This document shows positions 44,826 to 52,553 of a stretch of DNA of 64,000 nt, piece by piece. The notes beneath the pieces were generated by a model that was not told where the DNA came from, made no database searches, and saw only the letters and a program-made list of their open reading frames with translations. The stretch is taken from contig LDWW01000007.1 of assembly GCA_001045525.1 (NCBI GenBank), positions 62,001-126,000 on the forward strand. Reading direction: 5' to 3'. The translations under genes and the position numbers were made by a program. Position 1 is the first letter of the stretch; each line of letters begins with the position of its first letter. This DNA comes from Chitinispirillum alkaliphilum (GTDB lineage: Bacteria > Fibrobacterota > Chitinivibrionia > Chitinivibrionales > Chitinispirillaceae).

Positions 44826-45194
44826 ATGGATAAGGGAAATAAGGGGCTTCTTACAATGATAGGCGAGGGAGCTGTGTGTGAAGGAACACTCATTGTACCC
44901 CATAGTATCCGTATTGAGGGAAAGTTTAAGGGACACCTGGAATCTTCGGAGATAATAACCGTCGGAAGCACTGGCGAGGTTGAAGCGGATATAAAAGCAA
45001 AGAGTGCAATAATAGGCGGAAAAGTGGTTGGAAACATGACTATACTGGAGAGAGTTGAACTTGAGGTAAATGCGACCATGATTGGAGATTTGCATACAAA
45101 AGATCTCGTGATTAATGATGGAGCGGTTTTTCATGGAAATTGTTCAATGGAAAAAGCAGAAAAGGGAAAAGCAGAGAAGGGAAAGCCTGCGTAA
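44826..45194 (+). CDS. bactofilin
   Basis: About 122 residues with the bactofilin (DUF583) domain, a right-handed beta-helix that polymerises into cytoskeletal filaments at the inner membrane: TMIGEGAVCEGTLIVPHSIRIEGKFKGHLESSEIITVGSTGEVEADIKAKSAIIGGKVVGNM. A lysine/glutamate-rich tail repeats EKGKAEKGKPA. The start is an ATG preceded by AAGGAG; an earlier in-frame ATG seven codons upstream overlaps the M23 gene. As last gene of the parA-parB-M23 unit it probably localises the peptidase. A T-rich terminator follows. Confidence 0.92.
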   Translation: MDKGNKGLLTMIGEGAVCEGTLIVPHSIRIEGKFKGHLESSEIITVGSTGEVEADIKAKSAIIGGKVVGNMTILERVELEVNATMIGDLHTKDLVINDGAVFHGNCSMEKAEKGKAEKGKPA

Positions 45195-45227
45195 ATAAAA
45201 AATTATTGGAAATGATCGATAATGATA

Positions 45228-45264
45228 AGGGAAGTAGCTTTTAAAGTTAGCTTTCCTTTTTTTT
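45228..45264 (+). terminator. terminator of the parAB-M23-bactofilin unit
   Basis: GGAAGTAGCT (45230-45239) pairs with AGCTTTCC (45249-45256) with a small bulge, followed by eight or more T. Confidence 0.7.
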
Positions 45265-45432
45265 GTACTTTTCGGGAGTTAATGAAAACAGAAGTTGAAT
45301 GCAGAATCAAAAACGAAAAGATCGCGCAGAGAAGGTTAAAGGAGAAGAGCAGAAAATAAGCGTTTTAACAAAATATAATAAAAGTGGAAACCGATTTGCT
45401 CCTATAGATAGTTAAAGCATCTGGGGGGCGCT

Positions 45433-46872
45433 ATGAAATATATAAAAAAGAAATTAAAACAGGAATTCTATATACTCAATGATCTAATAGTACTTGGCAG
45501 TGTATTTCTTCTATCTGCATACTCACAATCAATTTTCACTCTTGAGTGTGTTAGTCAGTTGTTTATGATTCGGATTCCGGTTAGAACCTTACTTTTTGGA
45601 GTTATTTTATTTGCAGGATGGCATTTTGCTTTCAGAATAACAGGAGCCTATAACTTTTACGGGTTCAAAAACGGATTTTCGGAAGTAAAAGCTATAGTGA
45701 AAGGAAGTTTATTAGCTTTAGTTTTATTAATTATTAATGTTAATATATTCCAGATATCAATTGGGAATACAACTGTGTATTACAAATTCGGGATTTTCGG
45801 CTTATTGAGTATAACACTTTCCCGTTACATTTTCAGGATATCTATTTTGAGAATGAAATCTAAACATCAAAAAAGCAGAAATCTTCTGATAGCTGGAACA
45901 GGAAAACGAGCTCAGCGACACGCTTCCTTTATAGAACAAAATCCTGAGAGTGTGTACAACTTTTTGGGGTTCGTTGATAATGAACCGTGCGAAACCAGAG
46001 TGAGACCGGATCTGGAAAAAAAAATAGTTTGCAGCCTTAATAGTTTTTCTGCTTACCTGAGAGAAAATGTAATTGATGAAATATTTATATGTCTACCAAT
46101 CAAAACGTATTACAATGAAATCTCAGACTTGATAAGTTCTGCTGAAGAGCAGGGGGTGATAGTCAAACTATGCACAGAGTTTTTTGATGTTAGACTGTCA
46201 AGCACTCGTATAGATTACTTTAATACTGAACCGGTAATGACACTGTACACAGGATTTTTCGATCACCCCGATCTGATTGTAAAAAAGATGATAGACTTCT
46301 TGGGTGCCTTGGTTCTGCTTATTATAACATCCCCGATTTTTCTGATCAGTATGCTTCTGATATGGGCTACATCTGGAAAACCAATCTTCTTTCTTCAGGA
46401 TAGGTTAGGTGAGAATAAAAGAATTTTCAAGGTTGTTAAGTTTAGAACTATGGTATGTAATGCAGAAGAAAAAATAAGAGAAATAGAAATGCTAAATGAA
46501 AGAAAAGGGGAAGCCGCGTTTAAAATAAAAAATGATCCAAGGGTTACATCTTTAGGAAAAGTGTTAAGGAAATTAAGTATCGATGAGTTGCCTCAGTTAA
46601 TTAATGTACTAAAAGGAGAAATGTCTCTTGTGGGTCCCCGACCATTACCTATAAGAGATTATAAAGGATTTAGCAGCGATTGGCACAGAAGAAGATTTTC
46701 GGTAAAACCTGGCATAACCTGCATATGGCAGGTATCGGGAAGAGACAATATACCTTTTGAAAAGTGGATGGAAATGGATATGGAGTACATTGATAAATGG
46801 TCTCTTTGGCTTGATGTAAAACTTCTCTTTAAAACTATTCCGGTAGCGTTGTTTGGGTCCGGAGCAAGCTGA
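45433..46872 (+). CDS. polyprenyl-phosphate sugar-1-phosphate transferase (polyisoprenyl glycosylphosphotransferase)
   Basis: A 479-residue initiating glycosyltransferase for surface polysaccharide. Four or five N-terminal membrane segments lie within residues about 15-140. A Rossmann-like middle domain (NLLIAGTGKRAQRHASF) lies near 155-260. One further helix leads into the catalytic bacterial sugar transferase domain (KVVKFRTMVCNAEEK, SIDELPQLINVLKGEMSLVGPRPL, RRRFSVKPGITCIWQVSGR). It transfers a sugar phosphate from UDP-sugar to undecaprenyl phosphate; the sugar (glucose, galactose or a bacillosamine-type) is not determinable here. GGGGGG precedes the ATG. It faces the leftward export cluster. 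Confidence 0.93.
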   Translation: MKYIKKKLKQEFYILNDLIVLGSVFLLSAYSQSIFTLECVSQLFMIRIPVRTLLFGVILFAGWHFAFRITGAYNFYGFKNGFSEVKAIVKGSLLALVLLIINVNIFQISIGNTTVYYKFGIFGLLSITLSRYIFRISILRMKSKHQKSRNLLIAGTGKRAQRHASFIEQNPESVYNFLGFVDNEPCETRVRPDLEKKIVCSLNSFSAYLRENVIDEIFICLPIKTYYNEISDLISSAEEQGVIVKLCTEFFDVRLSSTRIDYFNTEPVMTLYTGFFDHPDLIVKKMIDFLGALVLLIITSPIFLISMLLIWATSGKPIFFLQDRLGENKRIFKVVKFRTMVCNAEEKIREIEMLNERKGEAAFKIKNDPRVTSLGKVLRKLSIDELPQLINVLKGEMSLVGPRPLPIRDYKGFSSDWHRRRFSVKPGITCIWQVSGRDNIPFEKWMEMDMEYIDKWSLWLDVKLLFKTIPVALFGSGAS

Positions 46873-46963
46873 TAAATACTTATAAGAATCAGGAAGATGT
46901 CTGGATGTGATCTAATTGATTGGAGCTTAATAGTTTGTTAACTTAAATGTATCAGCCTTGTTC

Positions 46964-47005
46964 TGATTAGTAGCTCTTTTAGGTTCCTAAAAGAGCTACT
47001 AATCA
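46964..47005. repeat. perfect 20-bp inverted repeat between convergent genes
   Basis: Arms 46964-46983 and 46986-47005 are exact inverse complements around a TT centre, the stem starting TGATTAGTAG. No T run follows on either side. It lies in the short gap where the transferase gene and the GH5 gene converge and may terminate both transcripts or be a mobile-element end. Confidence 0.85.
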
Positions 47006-47024
47006 TATACGGTAGGTGGATTTC

Positions 47025-48797
47025 CTATTTTACATTCATAAACCTTTCCACGTGTGATCCCTCTTCAGTTTGGAATCTTATAAATATTGGGCCGGGATTA
47101 ATATGTTGAGGAAATTGTATACTGTTTTGTCCGGCTGTAGTATGAATAGTCTTGGAAGCTATCATTCTCCCATTTGCATTAAAAAGTGCTACTGTAGCAT
47201 TTTGCGCCTTACTACTCACAAAATCAAGATGTAATCCCTGAGGTAATTTATCTATTTTACTGCCGAACATAGACGGTGTTTTCTTAGGACGTGATTGAAT
47301 ATTTGTTCTATCATCAGAAAGTTCAATAATTCTTATATTATCAAAATGAATGGTTGTAGGATCTGTGCCTAAGTTAAAAACAAGGCGAGCATTGGAATGA
47401 CTTTGAGTCACAGTGAATTCAAATGCATATGTTCTCATTTTTTCAGAGAGAATCAAACCATCTGATGATCCAAACGTTGTCCAGGGTTCTCCTGAAGCGC
47501 TGACATCGGCATGTATGGATACCGGCACCTTTGAACGTGCATCGAACATTACGATATATTCGGTATTCTGTTGAAGCTGTATTCCGTTCTGAATCAGTTG
47601 AACTTGCCAGGATTCCTGAGGTTTACGTTCGATATTAATGGTGAGTTCACCATTGATTACTTCTGAAGATGCTTGTCCGGATTGGTCCCAGGTACCAAAA
47701 GTCCAGTCTTGCAGGTCTGAATCAAATCCACCATTAGTAATTAGATTATTACCTTTAGGAGCAAAATCATCGATATACAAAATAGAAGTATCTGATGAGA
47801 TAAGGGCGTTGACAATAGTATCTACCCACTTCTCCTGATAAGGATCATAGGCTCCGAAATATGCACAGAATTCCCAATAATGCCAACTGAAATCATATCT
47901 TTCAAATAGTCTGGAAACAAAACTTGAGTATAAGTACCTTGAAGTTGAATCAGCTTCCCCATAAGCTCCAAATTCACCTATGTTCACAGGTATATTGTGT
48001 TTTTGTGCAAAAGAACGTATTCTCTCCATATGATTTATTATGTCATTTTTCTGGATGAATGTCCCATCCCATGTGGTACCTTTATATTGCTCCATTCCGG
48101 TTAGCCAGAAAGCATTTTGATGAGTAAACTCAAAAGGACTATAATAGTGCACTGTAAGGATCAAATTCGGATCGTTAGGAATTTCAAGATGCCTGAGGCC
48201 TTCTATTCCACCCCACTCTGCAGTACCAATCAAAACTGTTCTTGTAGGATTGTTACTCCGAATAATTTGAAGCACTTCTGCAAATAATGTATTCCACCTA
48301 TCAGGGGTAAGATCTCCATAAGGTTCATTGAGGACCTCAAAATACAAACTATCGGAATACTCACTGTAATGCTCTGATATCTGCTGCCAAATAGCAATAA
48401 AGCGGTCTCTGTGAAAACCAGTCGCGTCTCTGAAAAGTTCTTCATAATGATGAACATTTATTATGATGCTTAATCCTGAATTCAGAGCTTTTTCAATAAC
48501 GTGATCTATCCGTGCAAAGAAATCATCACTGATTGTATATGGTTCTGTTAACTGGGTTCTTTGAGGGGCAGACCATCTGATGGGAACCCGTACACTTTGA
48601 AATCCCTTTTGTGCAATGGAATCAAAATAATGATCCTTGAAGGAAACATCCCACTCTCCTTCACTTGGGGCATCAAACATATTTCCCATATTTATACCAC
48701 GACCAAGTTTTTGATTCTGAACAAAGGGATCTGCTGATACTCGAAGAGTTGAGACAGAAAAGATGAAAAAGGCTGATGCAATAAGTTTGATTAGCAT
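47025..48797 (-). CDS. secreted GH5 glycoside hydrolase with carbohydrate-binding module and T9SS-like sorting tail
   Basis: A 590-residue exported enzyme. A signal peptide (residues 1-22) is followed by a GH5 TIM barrel (about 25-335) with acid/base E158 in VLNEPYG and nucleophile E275 in IGEFGAYG, plus the conserved NVHHYEE. Residues about 345-490 (NLITNGGFDSDLQDWTFGTWD) resemble a CBM4/9-type beta-sandwich. The last 60 residues (VALFNANGRMIASKTIHT...GPIFIRFQ) resemble type IX secretion sorting domains. The substrate is probably a beta-1,4-glucan or related glucan, not fixed by sequence. AGAGG precedes the ATG. Confidence 0.9.
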   Translation of the reverse strand: MLIKLIASAFFIFSVSTLRVSADPFVQNQKLGRGINMGNMFDAPSEGEWDVSFKDHYFDSIAQKGFQSVRVPIRWSAPQRTQLTEPYTISDDFFARIDHVIEKALNSGLSIIINVHHYEELFRDATGFHRDRFIAIWQQISEHYSEYSDSLYFEVLNEPYGDLTPDRWNTLFAEVLQIIRSNNPTRTVLIGTAEWGGIEGLRHLEIPNDPNLILTVHYYSPFEFTHQNAFWLTGMEQYKGTTWDGTFIQKNDIINHMERIRSFAQKHNIPVNIGEFGAYGEADSTSRYLYSSFVSRLFERYDFSWHYWEFCAYFGAYDPYQEKWVDTIVNALISSDTSILYIDDFAPKGNNLITNGGFDSDLQDWTFGTWDQSGQASSEVINGELTINIERKPQESWQVQLIQNGIQLQQNTEYIVMFDARSKVPVSIHADVSASGEPWTTFGSSDGLILSEKMRTYAFEFTVTQSHSNARLVFNLGTDPTTIHFDNIRIIELSDDRTNIQSRPKKTPSMFGSKIDKLPQGLHLDFVSSKAQNATVALFNANGRMIASKTIHTTAGQNSIQFPQHINPGPIFIRFQTEEGSHVERFMNVK

Positions 48798-49191
48798 AGA
48801 TGTTTACCTCTGTTGTTTAAACAAGCTGTTTTTCCTAACGAAATATACCACCGTGATATCTTAGTTACAAAAATTCATAAGCGTCATGTTAATTATACAA
48901 TCTTTGTATTTGAGATTTTCCACTGAGAAGGTGTGAATCGAAGCTTTTGGCATAATACTATTCCTTAGTTGCTCAAACTGGCTGGATGGAAAATCAGAAA
49001 ATATCAGGTTTTTAGGCATTAAGGGGTGCATTAATGATTTGTTTAGAGGTTAGACAAAAGGAAGGAATTATCGGGAAAGGTGTGATCCGTGCCCGATATA
49101 GGAATGTAATGCAATTATTATACAAACGCTAATTTGGTTTAGGAAAAAGAGGAAACAAACACAAATGTTAGTTCATAACTAAATAATGAAT
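48798..49191. other. spacer with a possible 32-codon frame
   Basis: About 390 bases upstream of the GH5 gene and behind the Wzc-like kinase. One short plus-strand frame at 49034-49132 begins ATGATTTGTTTAGAG and has GGGGTG eight bases ahead; it codes a basic 32-residue peptide ending VMQLLYKR. It could be a chance frame or a gene remnant. No promoter is singled out. Confidence 0.3.
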
Positions 49192-51054
49192 TTACTTGTT
49201 TACAGAAGCGTATTTGTAATACGCATTGAGACTATGTTGAGTATTATTAATAACAACTCCCAATAGCGGCAGATTTTTATCCTGCATAATCTCGTTAACA
49301 GCCTTTAGATCTTTTCTGTTATTATTCAAGTAATCGCTTACAAGAATAATTCCATCCATACATCTTGTGATATCCAATGATTCAGCAACAGTAGTAATGG
49401 GGGCACTGTCGAATATAATAACATCGTGAGCAGAGGTAACTTTATTGAAAAAATCAATTAATCTGGGACTGCATATGAGTTCAGTTGGGTTGCTGTGAAT
49501 TTTTCCGCTGGTATAAAGCGTTAGCCCTTTCTGAAAAGGAGGAGTCCAGAAGGTCTGGTTGAAGGAGGCATTTCCAGCAAGATAATCGCTGATACCTAAA
49601 GCATTATTTTTGCACTCGAATAGTTTATTTAAAGCGGGTCTGCGCAGATCAAGATCTACTAACGCAGTATTCTTACCCATATTTGAGAGTGTAATTGCAA
49701 GATTGGCAGCAATGGTAGTTTTGCCCTCACTTGAAGAGGCACTGGTGATCATAATGGCTGAAGATTTTCTGTTGAATGCATGAGTAAATTTAAGGTTGGT
49801 ATATATCAATCTTAAACAATCAGCGGGTAAAGAAGTCGGGTTATCTTTCATAAACAGAGGATTGTTTTTGTCAAATTGAGGAACAGTACCTAGAGACTTA
49901 GTTTGTAGAATTTCCTTGATCTCTTCAATATTGTTTGGGCGGTCATGAAGATAATCGAATAAAAAAGACAAACCGATTCCAAAGAATATTGCGGCCATGC
50001 CAGCCAAAGCAAGACCAGATTTTTTTCTTGGCCACACCGGATTCTCCTCAGGCCGAGCAGGCTCAATAAGTTTTATGCTTGCGACTTGTGCTGCTTCGAG
50101 AATTTTGTATTCTTCGTAAGTAACAAGTAGATTTGTATATATTTCATTCATAATTCGTTCCTCACGCATTAGTCTTGCAAGCTGAATCTCCAGGGGAGGC
50201 AGATCTTTCATGCTTCTGTACTGAGAGTTGATTTGTGTAATAACTTCACGTAATCTTGCATTGACATTAGTAGAAGAAGTCAAGATATGTTCTCTGGCTG
50301 CAGCAAGGGAAGAATAGTGTGGTGCGGCCTGTGAGCCAGTCATATTCAGTCTTTGGTCTATATCGTATTTTTGTGCTTGTAGACCTTTGAGTTCTGATTC
50401 CAATCTAATACGTTCGGCCTCAAGATTCGCCAGAGCGTTTACCCGTACGCTCGTTTCCATATCCAATGAAATTGTTTTTGTTTGCGTTTTGAATTCCATC
50501 ACCATTTGCTCCGCCTGATTTACCTTTTGCTTTTGGAGAGCCAGTTGGTTTTCGAGAAAATTTTTCACCCCTGTAATTTTTTTCCTGTTCATATCCTGAT
50601 TTTGTTCTATAAAAACTTCTACCAGAGTATTTAAAACATCCGCAGCCTTGTATCTGTCTTTGTGTCTTTTTGTGATGCTAATAATATTGGTTCCTCTTAT
50701 GTGCTGGAAGTCAAACATGTTTCTAATATGTTGTAAACTGACAGGATTGCCAAAATTATCTACTATATTACATCTGCGTTTTACTTCTTCCAGAATGGGA
50801 CGGGTTTTAAGAATTTCAATTTGAGTCATAATAGGATCAGACTGGCCCATGGAACGCATCATAATATCATCAATTGTAAAAGATCCGATTCCTCGTTGAT
50901 TTACCTCGTCAACCAGTAAAATCTTACATTCAGATTCATATACAGGATCTGTCGTAAAAAGATAAGCTGAAACAGACCCGAAAACCAAGACAAAAGATAA
51001 CATTAAAACTAATTTCCTTCTGACAATTACACCCCAATAATCAGATATTTCCAT
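49192..51054 (-). CDS. polysaccharide chain-length regulator/tyrosine autokinase (Wzc-like)
   Basis: A 620-residue inner-membrane protein. The Wzz domain has helix 1 near residues 15-30, a long periplasmic coiled-coil region, and the GNVR-type segment PARPEENPVWPRKKSGLALAGMAAIFFGIGLSFLF around 340-370. The cytoplasmic BY-kinase domain shows Walker A SASSSEGKTTIAANLA, Walker A' TALVDLDLRRP and Walker B VIIFDSAP. The C terminus is short, with YYKY near the end, instead of a long tyrosine cluster. It controls polymerisation and export together with the SLBB proteins encoded upstream. Confidence 0.92.
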   Translation of the reverse strand: MEISDYWGVIVRRKLVLMLSFVLVFGSVSAYLFTTDPVYESECKILLVDEVNQRGIGSFTIDDIMMRSMGQSDPIMTQIEILKTRPILEEVKRRCNIVDNFGNPVSLQHIRNMFDFQHIRGTNIISITKRHKDRYKAADVLNTLVEVFIEQNQDMNRKKITGVKNFLENQLALQKQKVNQAEQMVMEFKTQTKTISLDMETSVRVNALANLEAERIRLESELKGLQAQKYDIDQRLNMTGSQAAPHYSSLAAAREHILTSSTNVNARLREVITQINSQYRSMKDLPPLEIQLARLMREERIMNEIYTNLLVTYEEYKILEAAQVASIKLIEPARPEENPVWPRKKSGLALAGMAAIFFGIGLSFLFDYLHDRPNNIEEIKEILQTKSLGTVPQFDKNNPLFMKDNPTSLPADCLRLIYTNLKFTHAFNRKSSAIMITSASSSEGKTTIAANLAITLSNMGKNTALVDLDLRRPALNKLFECKNNALGISDYLAGNASFNQTFWTPPFQKGLTLYTSGKIHSNPTELICSPRLIDFFNKVTSAHDVIIFDSAPITTVAESLDITRCMDGIILVSDYLNNNRKDLKAVNEIMQDKNLPLLGVVINNTQHSLNAYYKYASVNK

Positions 51055-51103
51055 TTTACATACCTTGTATTATAGGTTATAAAAACAAATTAACGTTAGA
51101 ATT

Positions 51104-52354
51104 CTATCTTCCGGTCAGACTAATTATTATACTGATGCTTGAAATCATTGTAGCTACTGCACCAATAACAGGAGTCCACCTCCTTATCCATTTATCTTCC
51201 TGTGCCTGCGGAACCATAATGATGTCCCCGGCAGAAATAGCAAGTGGATAGTTTATAGAAAATGCCTGGTCGGTATAAGGCGTTACTAACTTTACATTTC
51301 TCTTGTCTGCAGATCTGGAAAACCCACCTGCAAGTTCTATATAGTCACCCAGACTTTTTTCTTCGTCATAAGGGAAAGCTCCGGGATTTTTCACATAGCC
51401 ACTTACATATACACTGTTAATAAAAACAGGGACTACTATTTCATCACCATCTTCAAGTGGTGTATCTCTTTTATAAGCAGGGATAATGGTGTGGTCTCCA
51501 GATATGGAGAGATAATTCAACCCTGCAGAGACTTCGGGACGAATATGGTTTTGACCAGAGAGAAAAGAACCAGCAGCAGGATTATTAAACAGGGTACTCC
51601 TCCGTATGATATAAGCTCTGTTGATATCACCGTTTGGTGAAGCACCACCCGCTTTGGAGAGCATATGCTCAAGAGTTGTACTACCATGCTCTATAAGGTA
51701 AACACCCGGAATTGCGACTTCGCCACGGATCCTAACAGTCGCATGCCGGGGTATATTTTTCTTGGGAAGAACTGAAATAAAATCATCATGTTTTAATTCA
51801 AATCTGGAGAGCTCATGAAATGAATATCTTCTGCTGTTCTCACCTTTTCTCGTAATAACTATGTTTGCAGAATCCGCCTTGGAGGTAAAAGTATAAAGAG
51901 AGAGCAGATGGGCAGCAGTTTCACTTCTGCGAATAGGAACTTTGCCCATAATAGTTCCCCGGAGTTCTCCATGTATATGAACAAAATCAACTGCATATCT
52001 AAGATGAATTGTCATTCCCGGAGTGATAAACGGATTTTGGGAATAATCTCCTTCACTTGCGAATTTAAGTAAGTCGATAGTCTGTGTACTGTCATTGCAA
52101 TTGATAGTAACTGAACGGCTGTCGATTATGTGAAGGTTTGGGGTATTATCTGGTGAAGCCATCCTTACAATATCAAACACCCTTAATGCAGGAGGAACAT
52201 AATATGTGCCCGCATTCACCCCAGCACCCTGAATAGAAACTGGGATAAGCTCAACTTCACTGCTTCTTGCTGGTATTTGGAAAGAGAACTGAGCATTACC
52301 ATTCTCCAGAAGAGCCAAAAAGATGAAAACAGCTAAATAAACAGTATACTTCAT
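51104..52354 (-). CDS. exported SLBB-domain polysaccharide protein
   Basis: A 416-residue periplasmic protein with an N-terminal signal peptide (about 1-21). Three or so SLBB-type beta-grasp units are recognisable by VHIHGELRGTIMGKVPI, VRIRGEVAIPGVYLIEHGSTTLEHMLSKAGG and VYVSGYVKNPGAFPYDEEKSLGDYIELAGG. A C-terminal membrane helix (VIGAVATMISSISIIISL) anchors it. The classic poly_export domain is not seen, so it is probably a partner of the larger Wza-like protein rather than the outer-membrane pore. AAAGGATC precedes the ATG. Confidence 0.85.
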   Translation of the reverse strand: MKYTVYLAVFIFLALLENGNAQFSFQIPARSSEVELIPVSIQGAGVNAGTYYVPPALRVFDIVRMASPDNTPNLHIIDSRSVTINCNDSTQTIDLLKFASEGDYSQNPFITPGMTIHLRYAVDFVHIHGELRGTIMGKVPIRRSETAAHLLSLYTFTSKADSANIVITRKGENSRRYSFHELSRFELKHDDFISVLPKKNIPRHATVRIRGEVAIPGVYLIEHGSTTLEHMLSKAGGASPNGDINRAYIIRRSTLFNNPAAGSFLSGQNHIRPEVSAGLNYLSISGDHTIIPAYKRDTPLEDGDEIVVPVFINSVYVSGYVKNPGAFPYDEEKSLGDYIELAGGFSRSADKRNVKLVTPYTDQAFSINYPLAISAGDIIMVPQAQEDKWIRRWTPVIGAVATMISSISIIISLTGR

Positions 52355-52553
52355 TTTTAAAGATCCTTTAAGTGAAGGGGTTCAGCATGTCAGGGTAAAC
52401 CAGCAAATCGGAGACAATGTATAATGTCAAAACATAAAGCAATCGAGTTGCCAAAAATTAGAGTTATAAGAATTTATAAACAGAGGGAAAAAAATTATAG
52501 AAAAAGAAAATGACAAATTTTTAGAAATGGGAATCTTAAAAAAAATCAGAAAA

